48,208 nucleotides of DNA from an uncultured Flavobacteriales bacterium (lineage in GTDB: Bacteria > Bacteroidota > Bacteroidia > Flavobacteriales_G > Salibacteraceae): assembly GCA_943788145.1 (NCBI GenBank), contig CALSPD010000023.1, positions 1 through 48,208 on the forward strand, given 5' to 3'. Numbering within the stretch: the stretch's first letter is position 1; each line of letters starts with the position of its first letter. The notes under the pieces are model-generated. The model did no database searches, had not been told where the DNA came from, and worked only from the letters and a program-made list of their open reading frames with translations. Position numbers and translations under genes: made by a program. This document shows, in pieces, positions 1 to 8,496 of this stretch.

Positions 1-1230
1 CAACGCGATGAACGGATGGGCTGGACAGGTGATGCGCAAGTATTCATGCGCACTGGAGCTTATAACATGGACATTGCCGCTTTTTTCAACAAATGGATAG
101 TTGATGTCGTTGATGGTCAGAAGAAGGATGGAAACTTGCCAAGTATGGCTCCGCGTATTTATAAACGTGTCGCAGCGGGATGGGGCGATGCTGGCATCAT
201 TTGTCCTTGGACGGCTTTTCAATTTTATAATGACACTGCTATGCTTGCGAAGTTCTATCCCGCGATGCAGCGCTGGATGAACTATCATGTTGCTAATAGT
301 CAAGATTTTATCAGTACAATGGACAGTTTTGGTGATTGGCAAAACGTAGAAAGTGAAACGCCCATTCCTATTATCGCAACAGCATATTTTAAACATAGCG
401 CTGACATCATGGCTCAGATTGCCCATGTTTTGGGTGATTTTAAAGGAGCGGAACAATATGCAGCCCTTTCCAATCAAGTTTTCTTGGCTTTTAATGCATC
501 ATTTGTGACTGATTCAGCTAGAGTTGACGGGAATACGCAAACGGCCTATTTGATGGCCTTAGCGTTTGATCTTCTTCCAGAAAACAAGAGGCGACTAGCT
601 AACGATCACTTGATTGAATCGATCGATTGGGCAGGTGGACATCTAACCACCGGGATTTTGGGAACGCATCTATTGTTACCCGTGCTGTCCAAGTCTGGTA
701 AGCTCGATTTGGCCTATGATTTATTGCTCAAAACTGATTTCCCATCTTGGGGATTTCAAATCGAAAATGGAGCGAATACCATATGGGAACGTTGGGACAG
801 TTATGATGTTGAAAAAGGCTTGCATGAAGATAGTACCAATTCTTTGAATCATTACGCCTACGGAGCTGTAGGTGAGTGGTTTTACTCAACCATTGCCGGG
901 ATTGAGTCAGATGGTCCAGGATTCAAGCAAATTATCATTCGACCTCAAATGGGAGGTGGATTGACTTATGCACGAGCCGATTACGCCTCAATCCTAGGAA
1001 AAATCACTTCGAATTGGGCCTTGAAGGATGGAGCGTTTCATTTGGAAATGGTTATTCCGGCCAATACTTCGGCAACGGTTTATTTGCCTTCAAGCGATAC
1101 AGCTAGTATAACAGAAAGTGGTCAGAAACTGGATCAAGTAGCTGGAGTAGAGTTCCTTCGCGAAGAAGCCGGTGTGGTTGTGTTACGCGTTTTGTCAGGC
1201 TCGTATCACTTTCAGTCTATTATAGAGTAA
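1..1230 (+). CDS. Alpha-L-rhamnosidase, GH78 family (5'-truncated by window)
   Basis: The reading frame is open from base 1, so the N-terminal part lies outside the window; about 409 residues remain. The first residues read QRDERMGWTGDAQVF, the GH78 motif that carries the general acid region of the (alpha/alpha)6 barrel. Further GH78 landmarks follow in order: GWGDAGIICPW, a GDW motif, GILGTHLLLPVL, NTIWERWDSY (the glutamate here is in the expected general-base position), NHYAYGAVGEWFY, and a C-terminal beta-sandwich. The family hydrolyses terminal alpha-L-rhamnose from glycosides and polysaccharides, usually in the periplasm or outside the cell in Bacteroidota. It converges with a fucose-permease-type sugar transporter whose stop is only a few bases away, which fits a deoxysugar catabolic locus continuing to the left. 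Family assignment is firm; the substrate is inferred. Confidence 0.92.
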   Translation, partial: QRDERMGWTGDAQVFMRTGAYNMDIAAFFNKWIVDVVDGQKKDGNLPSMAPRIYKRVAAGWGDAGIICPWTAFQFYNDTAMLAKFYPAMQRWMNYHVANSQDFISTMDSFGDWQNVESETPIPIIATAYFKHSADIMAQIAHVLGDFKGAEQYAALSNQVFLAFNASFVTDSARVDGNTQTAYLMALAFDLLPENKRRLANDHLIESIDWAGGHLTTGILGTHLLLPVLSKSGKLDLAYDLLLKTDFPSWGFQIENGANTIWERWDSYDVEKGLHEDSTNSLNHYAYGAVGEWFYSTIAGIESDGPGFKQIIIRPQMGGGLTYARADYASILGKITSNWALKDGAFHLEMVIPANTSATVYLPSSDTASITESGQKLDQVAGVEFLREEAGVVVLRVLSGSYHFQSIIE

Positions 1231-1234
1231 ATGC

Positions 1235-2443
1235 TCAATTTGGTTTTGGGGCGTAGCCTTGCCAAGCGTAGTATAGCACGTATCCGTAACAAACAAGACC
1301 GATTGCAAAAGAGGTCTGAAGGCCAAAATGATCGGCCAATAAGCCTTGAACCACAGGAATAACAGCACCTCCAACAATGGCCATTACCAGTAAGCCTGAG
1401 CCACGACTTGTATGCTTTCCGAGGCCTTTAATCGATAACGTAAAAATGTTTGGAAACATGACTGAATTGAATAAACCTACAAGTAAGATGGCCCACATCG
1501 CTACAAGACCAGTGCTTGAAAGCGTCAATAGTATTAGGGTTAAAGCGCCCAAGCTGCTGAATGCTAAAAGTCGTTCGGCTTTTATTTTCTGAAGCAGTGC
1601 AGAACCAATGAATCGTCCAACCATAGCGCCTCCCCAGTAATAGGAAACATATCTTCCTGCTTCCTTTTCTGCCATTCCCGCAATGTCTGACTCACCAAAG
1701 AAATTGATCAAAAAGCCTCCAATAGAGACTTCAATGCCCACATACAAGAAAATGGCAATAACACCCAAAGTCAGGTTTCGATGACTCCAAATATTCCCCT
1801 CATTCGAAAATTTGCCATCATCTTCCTGTTTGATGTTGGGTAATTTCATGAAGGAGAAGAAGGTGGCTATGGCAAACAAGGCTATAGCTAATCCGATGTA
1901 GGGCAACTGAACCGATTCAGCTGAAATTTCCGCATTGGTCTCGGTTAGAATCAAGCTTGCACCGAAAAGCGGGGCAATAGTATGAGCCAAAGAGTTAAAA
2001 CCTTGAGATAAATTCAGTCTGCTAGACGCAGTTTCTGGATCGCCAACTGCTGCGACAAAAGGATTGGCGGCCACTTGCAATAATGTAATGCCGGACGCGA
2101 GTACAAAAAGGGCGAAGAGAAATAGGGGGTAATAAACGATGATCGAGGCAGGATAAAAAAGCAAACAGCCTAAACCCATGACAACCAAACCGATAACAAT
2201 GCCTTTGGTATAGCCGACACGATCAATTAATCGACTCGCGGGAATAGACATGAGAAAATACGAGCCAAAAAAGCAAAACTGAACCAACATCGCTTGGGTG
2301 TAGTTCAGTTCAAAGACCGACTTTAAATGCGGGATCAGAATATCATTTAGCGATGTGATGAATCCCCACATAAAAAACAGCATGATCAACAGGATAAATG
2401 CTGATTTGTAGCTTGTTGTTGGGGTCAATGACTTGGTTGGCAT
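1235..2443 (-). CDS. Sugar:proton symporter, FucP (FHS) family of the MFS
   Basis: A roughly 400-residue, 12-helix major facilitator protein. The opening FFMWGFITSLNDILIPHLK and the later LLQVAANPFVAAVGDP match the L-fucose/glucose-galactose permease (FHS) family, including the family's asparagine/aspartate motif in helix 1. I start it at the ATG at 2443 (MPTKSLTPTT); an upstream in-frame ATG at 2527 would add 28 polar residues and would run through the inverted repeat at 2470-2505. Its neighbour is a GH78 rhamnosidase, so the cargo may be L-rhamnose or L-fucose, but the family also includes hexose carriers. No sugar kinase or isomerase is visible in the window to settle this. Confidence 0.88.
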   Translation of the reverse strand: MPTKSLTPTTSYKSAFILLIMLFFMWGFITSLNDILIPHLKSVFELNYTQAMLVQFCFFGSYFLMSIPASRLIDRVGYTKGIVIGLVVMGLGCLLFYPASIIVYYPLFLFALFVLASGITLLQVAANPFVAAVGDPETASSRLNLSQGFNSLAHTIAPLFGASLILTETNAEISAESVQLPYIGLAIALFAIATFFSFMKLPNIKQEDDGKFSNEGNIWSHRNLTLGVIAIFLYVGIEVSIGGFLINFFGESDIAGMAEKEAGRYVSYYWGGAMVGRFIGSALLQKIKAERLLAFSSLGALTLILLTLSSTGLVAMWAILLVGLFNSVMFPNIFTLSIKGLGKHTSRGSGLLVMAIVGGAVIPVVQGLLADHFGLQTSFAIGLVCYGYVLYYAWQGYAPKPN

Positions 2444-2469
2444 AGTTCGGCAAGATAGAAAAGGAGGAG

Positions 2470-2505
2470 TTCTAGCATCAGAAAATTTTGATTTTGATGC
2501 TAGAA
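2470..2505 (-). promoter_or_regulatory. Inverted repeat upstream of FucP-type permease (possible operator)
   Basis: Perfect 11-bp arms TTCTAGCATCA (2470-2480) and TGATGCTAGAA (2495-2505) are separated by a 14-base AT-rich loop. The element lies 27-62 bases upstream of the chosen permease start. It has no T-run next to it on either side, so it does not look like a terminator. A sugar-responsive repressor site is a reasonable inference; no regulator gene is visible nearby. Confidence 0.4.
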
Positions 2506-2616
2506 GTTTTGAACGTAATCCATCCAATTTGTATTTGTTTTCGTCTATTGTCCAATCAAAATAATTGCGACCTTTTGCAAGGTTTTCAAGCCACCATTCA
2601 TCTACGATACATCAAC

Positions 2617-3201
2617 TCATTTAAACATGAAAAAAACGCTACGCGACAAGCTAAAAATGTATTCTCTCACTGATGTATTTGAATCCTTTGATCCATTCAT
2701 CTTCTGCGATAAGCGTTCATTTTTAAAACCCACCATGCAGTTGATTCTAGCCGATCGATCTTCAGAAGCACACATACTGGGCATGGGACAAACAAAGGCT
2801 ATGGATTCGATTTCGGCAATCGCGTCTGACTCGGTGTCTGCTGTTATGGAAAGTTCACCTATAGTTAACGATCCGGCAAAAGACTTCTGTGGAAATTTTT
2901 CATCGCCATCCCAATTGAAGTTGATTCCAAGCACTTTAACCAAACCACCTTTGGTGAAGAAAACAATGCCTTGATCTTCGTAAAAATAGCTTGTCTCACC
3001 ATTTGGATAATCGGCTGTTTTACTCGGTTCACCCAATATTTTCGTTAACTCTTCAACCTTAGTTTTTGTATTTAGCGATAGCTCATTGATGGTAAGTTTA
3101 GCTGTTTTTGTGTATTCCACCTGAATCGTTTCCGATTGGGATAAACACATTTGAGTGAAACAAAAAATTAAAACAACGATGCCAATTATCTTCCCTTTCA
3201 T
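2617..3201 (-). CDS. Exported protein of unknown function
   Basis: A 194-residue protein with an N-terminal signal peptide (hydrophobic segment IIGIVVLIFCFTQMCLSQ, likely cleaved near residue 21). The middle contains LTKILGEPSKTADYPNGETSYFYEDQGIVFF, a pattern typical of small periplasmic proteins in which a G-x-P turn precedes a beta-rich YxYxxxGI core. The C-terminal part has three cysteines (in VCPMPSMCAS and NCMVG). I do not recognise a named family with confidence. It is first in a minus-strand run of exported or membrane proteins, but gaps of over 100 bases on both sides suggest it is transcribed separately. Confidence 0.6.
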   Translation of the reverse strand: MKGKIIGIVVLIFCFTQMCLSQSETIQVEYTKTAKLTINELSLNTKTKVEELTKILGEPSKTADYPNGETSYFYEDQGIVFFTKGGLVKVLGINFNWDGDEKFPQKSFAGSLTIGELSITADTESDAIAEIESIAFVCPMPSMCASEDRSARINCMVGFKNERLSQKMNGSKDSNTSVREYIFSLSRSVFFMFK

Positions 3202-3309
3202 TCAGTAAATATCGGATTTCGTCCGGTAAACTAAAATCGAACTTACCCACATCCAGTTAGCTGCGGCTGATGGCATAGCCTTTAACATAGATGTTTACTA
3301 GAGAATCAT

Positions 3310-3633
3310 CTAGAATAGCATCATAAGGCCCACTAATAAAAGGAGAAGGTGCAGGCCGAGACCATTCATAAACGTGCTCCAGCGGTTGATTTCGTGGCCC
3401 TCAAAGGATAAGTGATAGATCGTGCCAATTGAGCCAATGGAAATGCATGCAGCGCTACTAAAACCCCCAAACCTGGTAACAGTGAATGTCAGTAATTCAA
3501 TAAGTGAATCGGTTTTAGTAAACTCAAAAAGACCACTGTAAATCATAAGAATGATCAACATGATCAGCATGGCATAGGACAACAGGCGAAGGATACGCTT
3601 CAATAGAGCACGATTCATAACTCGGATAATCAA
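3310..3633 (-). CDS. Small integral membrane protein of unknown function
   Basis: A 107-residue, very hydrophobic protein with about three transmembrane segments: residues 12-35 (LLKRILRLLSYAMLIMLIIL region), a weaker one around 55-75 containing GGFSSAACISIGSIGTIYHL, and residues 88-106 at the C terminus. A basic N terminus precedes the first helix. It sits 16 bases downstream of the next minus-strand gene, so the two are probably co-transcribed. I recognise no family motif. Confidence 0.5.
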   Translation of the reverse strand: MIIRVMNRALLKRILRLLSYAMLIMLIILMIYSGLFEFTKTDSLIELLTFTVTRFGGFSSAACISIGSIGTIYHLSFEGHEINRWSTFMNGLGLHLLLLLVGLMMLF

Positions 3634-3649
3634 ATAAATGACATGCTCG

Positions 3650-4303
3650 TTACTTCAACTTACTTCCATGATGCGGGCAATACATCCAACTGCCTTTGAG
3701 GTGCTCATTATCTACGGGACAAGTTTTATGGGGTACTAGCGAACCTAAAGGCAGGCGCCAGTCAAAACTTTCGCCATTCATTTTTACGGAAAAGTTGCCC
3801 TTTTCATCTGGGATCAAAAGGTCCTTCTTTTGCTCATCTTGATTGAGGAATACATGAAACTGCATGTTTTCGCCAATCGGTCCTATCATGCGCGCCAGTG
3901 TTGGGGTGAGCATGGCTATCATATTGCCCAATTTTTCAGGCATTTCGTCTTCGGTCAGCGGAAAGTATTCTTTGCCGTTTGCATCCACAAGTTTAATAAC
4001 TGTCGAGTCGTTATAGTCCATTCCAAATGAGCTGATGTCCATGTCCAGCGTAGCAAAAAGGCTGTATCCATCAACGATTTCTTCAATTTCCTTCAATACA
4101 TCGGATGAAACGGACGAATTCCCTCTTGTGGATATTTCCCAGTATTTGGTTGGTATCCACCACACCATTTTCATGTTTTTATTATCCTTTTTCCAGATCT
4201 GCAAGTCGCGAATCAATTCGGTGACATCAACGGTTGGCTCTTGCGCTAAAAGATTCGAATAGGAAAAGAACAAGGCAAACAGAATAGTGCATACTGGTTT
4301 CAT
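3650..4303 (-). CDS. Exported protein with zinc-ribbon-like C-terminal tail
   Basis: A 217-residue protein with a signal peptide (MKPVCTILFALFFSYSNLLAQ, likely cleaved after LLA). The body contains KMVWWIPTKYWEIS and a GNMIAMLTPTLARMIGPIGENMQFHVF segment. The tail reads HKTCPVDNEHLKGSWMYCPHHGSKL: one CP and one CPHH about 15 residues apart, resembling a small treble-clef or zinc-ribbon metal site, which is unusual at the end of an exported protein. Function unknown; periplasmic location is inferred from the signal peptide. It lies just upstream of the small membrane protein at 3310-3633 on the same strand. Confidence 0.6.
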   Translation of the reverse strand: MKPVCTILFALFFSYSNLLAQEPTVDVTELIRDLQIWKKDNKNMKMVWWIPTKYWEISTRGNSSVSSDVLKEIEEIVDGYSLFATLDMDISSFGMDYNDSTVIKLVDANGKEYFPLTEDEMPEKLGNMIAMLTPTLARMIGPIGENMQFHVFLNQDEQKKDLLIPDEKGNFSVKMNGESFDWRLPLGSLVPHKTCPVDNEHLKGSWMYCPHHGSKLK

Positions 4304-4372
4304 AAGCGAAGGATTAGGTAATTTAGGCTAGGCGGTCAAATTTATAGAAATCGGCCAAAATTGTGAAAATGC

Positions 4373-5338
4373 TCATGAGGCAATTTCCAAGATGACATTT
4401 CCTGTTTTTTGACCCGATTCCACATAGCGATAGGCTTCCACGATGTGATCTAATGGATAACTGCGGTCGATAACGGGCGAAAATGAGCCTCGTTCTGCAC
4501 AAGATTTGAGGTATTCCATCTGCTCTTTATCTGTCGTTGGAATAGGGAATAGAACTCGTTTTCCCTTGAATAACGGAGTGTAGAGTGCCAAGAAAATATT
4601 TGCACCTCTTTTTCCAAGTTCAGTAGAAATGTAAATTCCTTCTGGCTTTAACAGTGGCTTGCATTGCTTAAAGGAACTTTTGCCAACGGCATCAAAAATG
4701 AAATCGAATCGTGTTTTGGTCTGCGTGAAATCTTCTATTTCGTAGTCAAATACCTCATCGACCCCAAAGCTTTTGATTAAGCCCATGTTTTTAGCATTGG
4801 CCACAGCAGTAACATGCACGTTCATATCGATTAAAAGCTGCACAGCTGCTGAACCGATGGCTCCCGTGGCACCATAAACCAAAACGTTTTGACCAGCTGT
4901 TACCTTGGCTGCCCGAATGTTATTCAAGGCATAGTGCGCACCTTCGGAAAGTGCTGCCGCCTGGTGAAAGTCCATTTCAGCGGGTATGATGGCAAGGGCA
5001 TCGTCCTGAGATTTACACATGAATTCCGCATGTCCGCCAAAACTGTTGTCATTGAATCCGAAAACACGATCTCCGGCCTTAAACAACGTCACATTCCCGC
5101 CTATAGCTTCAACAACGCCAGAAAATTCACAACCGAGTACCTGGTATTTTGGTCGAAAAAGTCCGGAGAAGAATCGCGAAACGAAGTATTGCGCACTACG
5201 AAAACCAGCATCGGTGCGATTGACTGTGGAGGCGTAGACCTTTATAAGTATTTCATTTTCAGAAGGCGTTGGCTTCTGAATATCCATGACTTGAACGACT
5301 TCAGGTGGGCCATATTTTTTGTAAACAGCGGCTTTCAT
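4373..5338 (-). CDS. NAD(P)-dependent alcohol dehydrogenase / quinone oxidoreductase (MDR superfamily)
   Basis: A 321-residue medium-chain dehydrogenase/reductase. The N terminus (MKAAVYKKYGPPEVVQVMDI) and the GroES-like segment with GCEFSGVVEAIG and GDRVFGF are typical of the quinone-oxidoreductase/zeta-crystallin branch. The Rossmann nucleotide-binding motif is VLVYGATGAIGSAAVQLL around residue 150. The catalytic and structural zinc cysteine clusters of true alcohol dehydrogenases are absent, so I expect a zinc-independent NADPH-linked reductase of quinones or enones. It lies ten bases downstream of the desaturase gene on the same strand, so the two may be expressed together. The substrate cannot be read from the sequence. 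Confidence 0.88.
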   Translation of the reverse strand: MKAAVYKKYGPPEVVQVMDIQKPTPSENEILIKVYASTVNRTDAGFRSAQYFVSRFFSGLFRPKYQVLGCEFSGVVEAIGGNVTLFKAGDRVFGFNDNSFGGHAEFMCKSQDDALAIIPAEMDFHQAAALSEGAHYALNNIRAAKVTAGQNVLVYGATGAIGSAAVQLLIDMNVHVTAVANAKNMGLIKSFGVDEVFDYEIEDFTQTKTRFDFIFDAVGKSSFKQCKPLLKPEGIYISTELGKRGANIFLALYTPLFKGKRVLFPIPTTDKEQMEYLKSCAERGSFSPVIDRSYPLDHIVEAYRYVESGQKTGNVILEIAS

Positions 5339-5347
5339 TGGGTTAAA

Positions 5348-6331
5348 TCAGATTTCACTCAATTTGATCATCCGCTTTTGGTTGGCATCCCAAACCTTGA
5401 TTTGCAAGCAACGCCATATTTCTCCAGGATTGAGAGAAGTGGTTTTGGCCTGCTGAAATTCTGGAAAGGCCGCTTGTACCTCTGTCAACCGATAAAAGGG
5501 AATGAGGGCATTTATGTGATGAATGTGATGATAGCCGATGTTGCCTGTAAACCACTGCATGATTGGGTTCATTCGCATAAAACTGGAGGATTCCATGGCT
5601 GCTTTGGCGTATGTCCAATCGTCCTTTTCTTCAAAAGTCGTGGCGGGAAAATTGTGTTGTGCATAAAACAAATAGGAGCCAATTCCGCTCGAGATTATGG
5701 CAGGAATCAGGAAGGCTAAAATGAACGCCAATCCACCGAAGCTGATGTATATGGAAGCACCAATGCCGTAATGAAATAAGAGCGCTAGGGCTGAATCCCA
5801 ATGTTTACTTGGATTACGAATTAAGGAGAGCAAGCACATGCCCCAAGTAAAGGCGAAAATATAGCCGGCTGCAATTGTCAAAGGGTGGCGAATGAATAGG
5901 TAGTTTGTTCGTTCCCATTTGGTCATAGACTTGAATTTTTCAGCCGTGACAATGGGAAAGGAGCCGATGCTAGATGTGTGCAACTTCGAATTATGCTTAT
6001 GGTGGTAATCGTGCGACCGCTTCCAAATGCTCGGAGGATTTAAGGTGTATAAACCGTAAATGGTGAAAATGACGTTTGCGATTGCGCTGTCTTTAAGTAT
6101 GGCCTTATGTAGAAAATCATGGTAAAGCATGAACATACGCAGCAGCAACAGTCCCGTCAACAGTGATCCTAAGATTCGGAAAGGAAGGGGCGAGGGAATC
6201 AGCGCCATGGAAAACGAAGCGAGCAACAATAAAACCGTTGACAGCGTGTAGGCCCAGCTTTTCGATCGATCCTCATGCGCATAAGGTTTTGTCGCAAGAA
6301 TTAGGTCTTTTCCTTCGCGCATCCTAAGCAT
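5348..6331 (-). CDS. Membrane fatty acid desaturase
   Basis: A 327-residue di-iron desaturase with the three histidine boxes of the family: HDFLH at residues 71-75, HDYHHKH at 107-113 and HHIHH at 268-272, plus an additional histidine in YAQHNFP near residue 226. Hydrophobic pairs at about 30-65 and 155-215 place the boxes on the cytoplasmic face. The family inserts double bonds into acyl chains of membrane lipids (or hydroxylates related lipids). Its ATG overlaps the stop of the upstream acyltransferase gene by 8 bases, suggesting translational coupling and a shared role in adjusting membrane lipid composition. Confidence 0.9.
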   Translation of the reverse strand: MLRMREGKDLILATKPYAHEDRSKSWAYTLSTVLLLLASFSMALIPSPLPFRILGSLLTGLLLLRMFMLYHDFLHKAILKDSAIANVIFTIYGLYTLNPPSIWKRSHDYHHKHNSKLHTSSIGSFPIVTAEKFKSMTKWERTNYLFIRHPLTIAAGYIFAFTWGMCLLSLIRNPSKHWDSALALLFHYGIGASIYISFGGLAFILAFLIPAIISSGIGSYLFYAQHNFPATTFEEKDDWTYAKAAMESSSFMRMNPIMQWFTGNIGYHHIHHINALIPFYRLTEVQAAFPEFQQAKTTSLNPGEIWRCLQIKVWDANQKRMIKLSEI

Positions 6332-7208
6332 TGTTAGTTTCTGTTGTTCGCTTATGTTTCCAGCGTTTATGCGTCCAAAGCCATGTTTCCGGCATCATGC
6401 GAATATCTTTTTCTAAGCGTTGTGTGAATCGAATAAGAATTTCATCGGCAGTCAAAGTCGAGGGATCAGGAGCAAGTTCTTCCAAGGAAATGCTGTAATG
6501 TCCGCGATTTGTGCGTTTTATACCCACATAAACCACCGGATAGTTCATTTTGATTGCAATCTTACCCGTACCGTTGAAAATGGGCGTGTCTTGATTTAAA
6601 AATTGCATCCAAAAGGCACCTTTTGGCGATGGTGTTTGATCGGCAATAAAAGCTGTTGCCGTAATCTTGTTTTTGTCGCCTATCATTCCGCGCAGGGTGT
6701 CTTTCATTGCGTACAGTCCATTTCCCAATCGCGTTCGCATGTGATAAATCAATCCATCGAAGTATTTGTTCTTAAGCGGATGATAAATGACAATAAGCTG
6801 GTGTAAGGGTTCTATCGCAAAGCGTGCGCCACCGAGTTCCCAATTCCCCCAATGTCCCATCACGATAATGATACTTTGTTTTTGATCGTAGTATTTCTGA
6901 AATACGCCTAAATCTTCGAAAGAAAGGTGCTTGCGTATGGTTGATGGCGTAATGGTCAAACTCTTGATCGACTCCAAAACCAAATCGCAGAAATAGCGGT
7001 AAAACTTTTGTTCGATTTCATTGCGTTCGGCATCTGATTTTTCCGGGAAAGCATTTTTAAGGTTCATCATGACCACCTTTCTGCGGTAGCCAAAAACATG
7101 ATAAAGAAGAAAAAAGAGTCCGTTTGAAATGCCATACAAGCACCAGAACGGCAGCAGCGAAACCAGATAAATCAGTGGCAGCGTCAGATAGTAAACAAGA
7201 GCATTCAT
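6324..7208 (-). CDS. Lysophospholipid / lipid A acyltransferase, LpxL (HtrB) family
   Basis: A 294-residue inner-membrane acyltransferase. One N-terminal transmembrane segment (residues 3-38) is followed by the catalytic H-x4-E motif in MGHWGNWELGG (His119, Glu124) and by the family C-terminal MPETWLWTHKRWK. In LpxL/LpxM these enzymes add secondary acyl chains to lipid A; in Bacteroidota related proteins can also acylate other lipids. The RTRLGNGLYAMKDTLRGM segment corresponds to the family's glycerophosphate or sugar-phosphate binding region. It overlaps the downstream desaturase gene by 8 bases. Family assignment is strong; the exact lipid acceptor is not determined. Confidence 0.9.
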   Translation of the reverse strand: MNALVYYLTLPLIYLVSLLPFWCLYGISNGLFFLLYHVFGYRRKVVMMNLKNAFPEKSDAERNEIEQKFYRYFCDLVLESIKSLTITPSTIRKHLSFEDLGVFQKYYDQKQSIIIVMGHWGNWELGGARFAIEPLHQLIVIYHPLKNKYFDGLIYHMRTRLGNGLYAMKDTLRGMIGDKNKITATAFIADQTPSPKGAFWMQFLNQDTPIFNGTGKIAIKMNYPVVYVGIKRTNRGHYSISLEELAPDPSTLTADEILIRFTQRLEKDIRMMPETWLWTHKRWKHKRTTETNNA

Positions 7209-7322
7209 GCTTGAAGAATCGCTTTTCGCATCGAGCGCAAGGTCAGAAATTTAATCTGAATTGATGAGAAGGAAATCTATGCCTCTCAAAGCCCATACGA
7301 AGCGAAGATTTTCAGGAATAGG

Positions 7323-8081
7323 TCACGGAAGCAAGCGTAGATGTCTAACTTTTATCAAATGGGTTGCACTGCCTGATGTACAGTTGCACCCAGCTTTGGG
7401 ATCATCGTAACACATTTTGCCCTTGAAACTGGTGTAGCTATACGTACCTGTTATGAATGCCATGCCCAGATACCGATAGGATAATGGCGACTCCATGTTT
7501 TCGATTTGGACGGCATCCAAAATTCCATTCCTTAAGTCCATTTCCAAAAGCACATCATTGTCAAAGTCATACGGGCTTTTTGCTAGAAGTCTTGAATCAT
7601 TGGTTCGAACGAGCGAAACCTCTACGTTTCCACTGAATTTATCATAATACTGTCCGCAGGCGTTTTGTGTGGATGATTTATCATTTTCATTTAAGGATAC
7701 AGAAAGTATTTCAGGAGTCGGCTTCAGTTGCACCTCTTGAATTAAAGCATGATTTGTCAAGTATTCCGACAAGGGGTAAGAGGCCAAGACACAGAAAAAC
7801 GACTTTCCATTTTCATCGGCAAAAACGGAGCAATCCGATCTTGGAGGAGAACCGTTGTAAGTAACCTTGAAAATAGAATCTCGAGCGATAGCAAAAGTGT
7901 CCTGAATGTTGCCTTGACCAAGGCCATAGCTGATCCAAACCGCAGGTTTAGTAATGTTAAGTTGATTAGAATGAAGGAATAAAACCCGTTGTTCCGTTTC
8001 CGAAAAATAGATGGAATGAGGTGGTTGTGCGTTTAGAAAACCAATGAAAAATATCCACAAGCAGGTTAATAATACATTCAC
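7323..8081 (-). CDS. Exported protein of unknown function
   Basis: A 252-residue protein with a signal peptide (MNVLLTCLWIFFIGFLNAQ, cleavage after NA). The mature part is polar and beta-rich, with cysteines in RSDCSVF, FFCVLAS, QNACGQYYD and, near the end, CYDDPKAGCNC. The last 18 residues (from TSGSATHL on) are basic and less like the rest, so the C terminus may not be ancestral, but no alternative frame looked better. I recognise no domain. It sits 11 bases downstream of the VOC-family gene on the same strand. Confidence 0.55.
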   Translation of the reverse strand: MNVLLTCLWIFFIGFLNAQPPHSIYFSETEQRVLFLHSNQLNITKPAVWISYGLGQGNIQDTFAIARDSIFKVTYNGSPPRSDCSVFADENGKSFFCVLASYPLSEYLTNHALIQEVQLKPTPEILSVSLNENDKSSTQNACGQYYDKFSGNVEVSLVRTNDSRLLAKSPYDFDNDVLLEMDLRNGILDAVQIENMESPLSYRYLGMAFITGTYSYTSFKGKMCYDDPKAGCNCTSGSATHLIKVRHLRLLP

Positions 8082-8092
8082 CTAAAGCCGAC

Positions 8093-8464
8093 CTAAATGT
8101 GTTGATGGATAAGCACAGCGTTGCCATCTGGATCGATTACAACGATACTGGCCGGACCGGTGGTTTGCTCGTCTGCAGCGCTTTCAATTTTGATTCCTTC
8201 CTTGGTCAAATGCTTTTGAATGTCGCGAACGTCATCGTATTGATCCAGCACATTTTCATCTTGGTCCCATCCCGGATTGAAGGTTAAAATATTGTTTACA
8301 ATCATGCCTTGAAACAAACCCACGAGCGAGGATTCGTTTTTCATGATGAGGTAGTTTTTTTCGATGTCTCCAGCGAAGACACTGAATCCAAGGCTTTCGT
8401 AAAACTTCTTTGATGCGTGAATGTCCTTTACACTCAAACTGATCGAAAATGCTCCTAATTTCAT
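8093..8464 (-). CDS. VOC-superfamily protein (glyoxalase/bleomycin resistance-like)
   Basis: A 123-residue protein with the paired beta-alpha-beta-beta-beta modules of the vicinal oxygen chelate fold. The opening GAFSISLSVKDIHASKKFYESLGF and the closing GPASIVVIDPDGNAVLIHQH are characteristic. Members bind a metal or small molecule in the cleft between modules and act as lyases, dioxygenases or binding proteins. This subgroup resembles the small stand-alone VOC proteins common in Bacteroidota, for which no substrate is known. The histidine in IHQH near the C terminus is a plausible metal ligand. It lies between an exported protein and a hotdog-fold protein, which gives no functional clue. Confidence 0.82.
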   Translation of the reverse strand: MKLGAFSISLSVKDIHASKKFYESLGFSVFAGDIEKNYLIMKNESSLVGLFQGMIVNNILTFNPGWDQDENVLDQYDDVRDIQKHLTKEGIKIESAADEQTTGPASIVVIDPDGNAVLIHQHI

Positions 8465-8496
8465 ATGTATTGATTTTGGCTGATTGACTAAAGTAG

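Noticed and set aside
4889..5719. A 276-residue open frame on the plus strand
   Set aside because: It mirrors two confidently assigned minus-strand genes (oxidoreductase and desaturase) and shows no domain, signal or family motif of its own.
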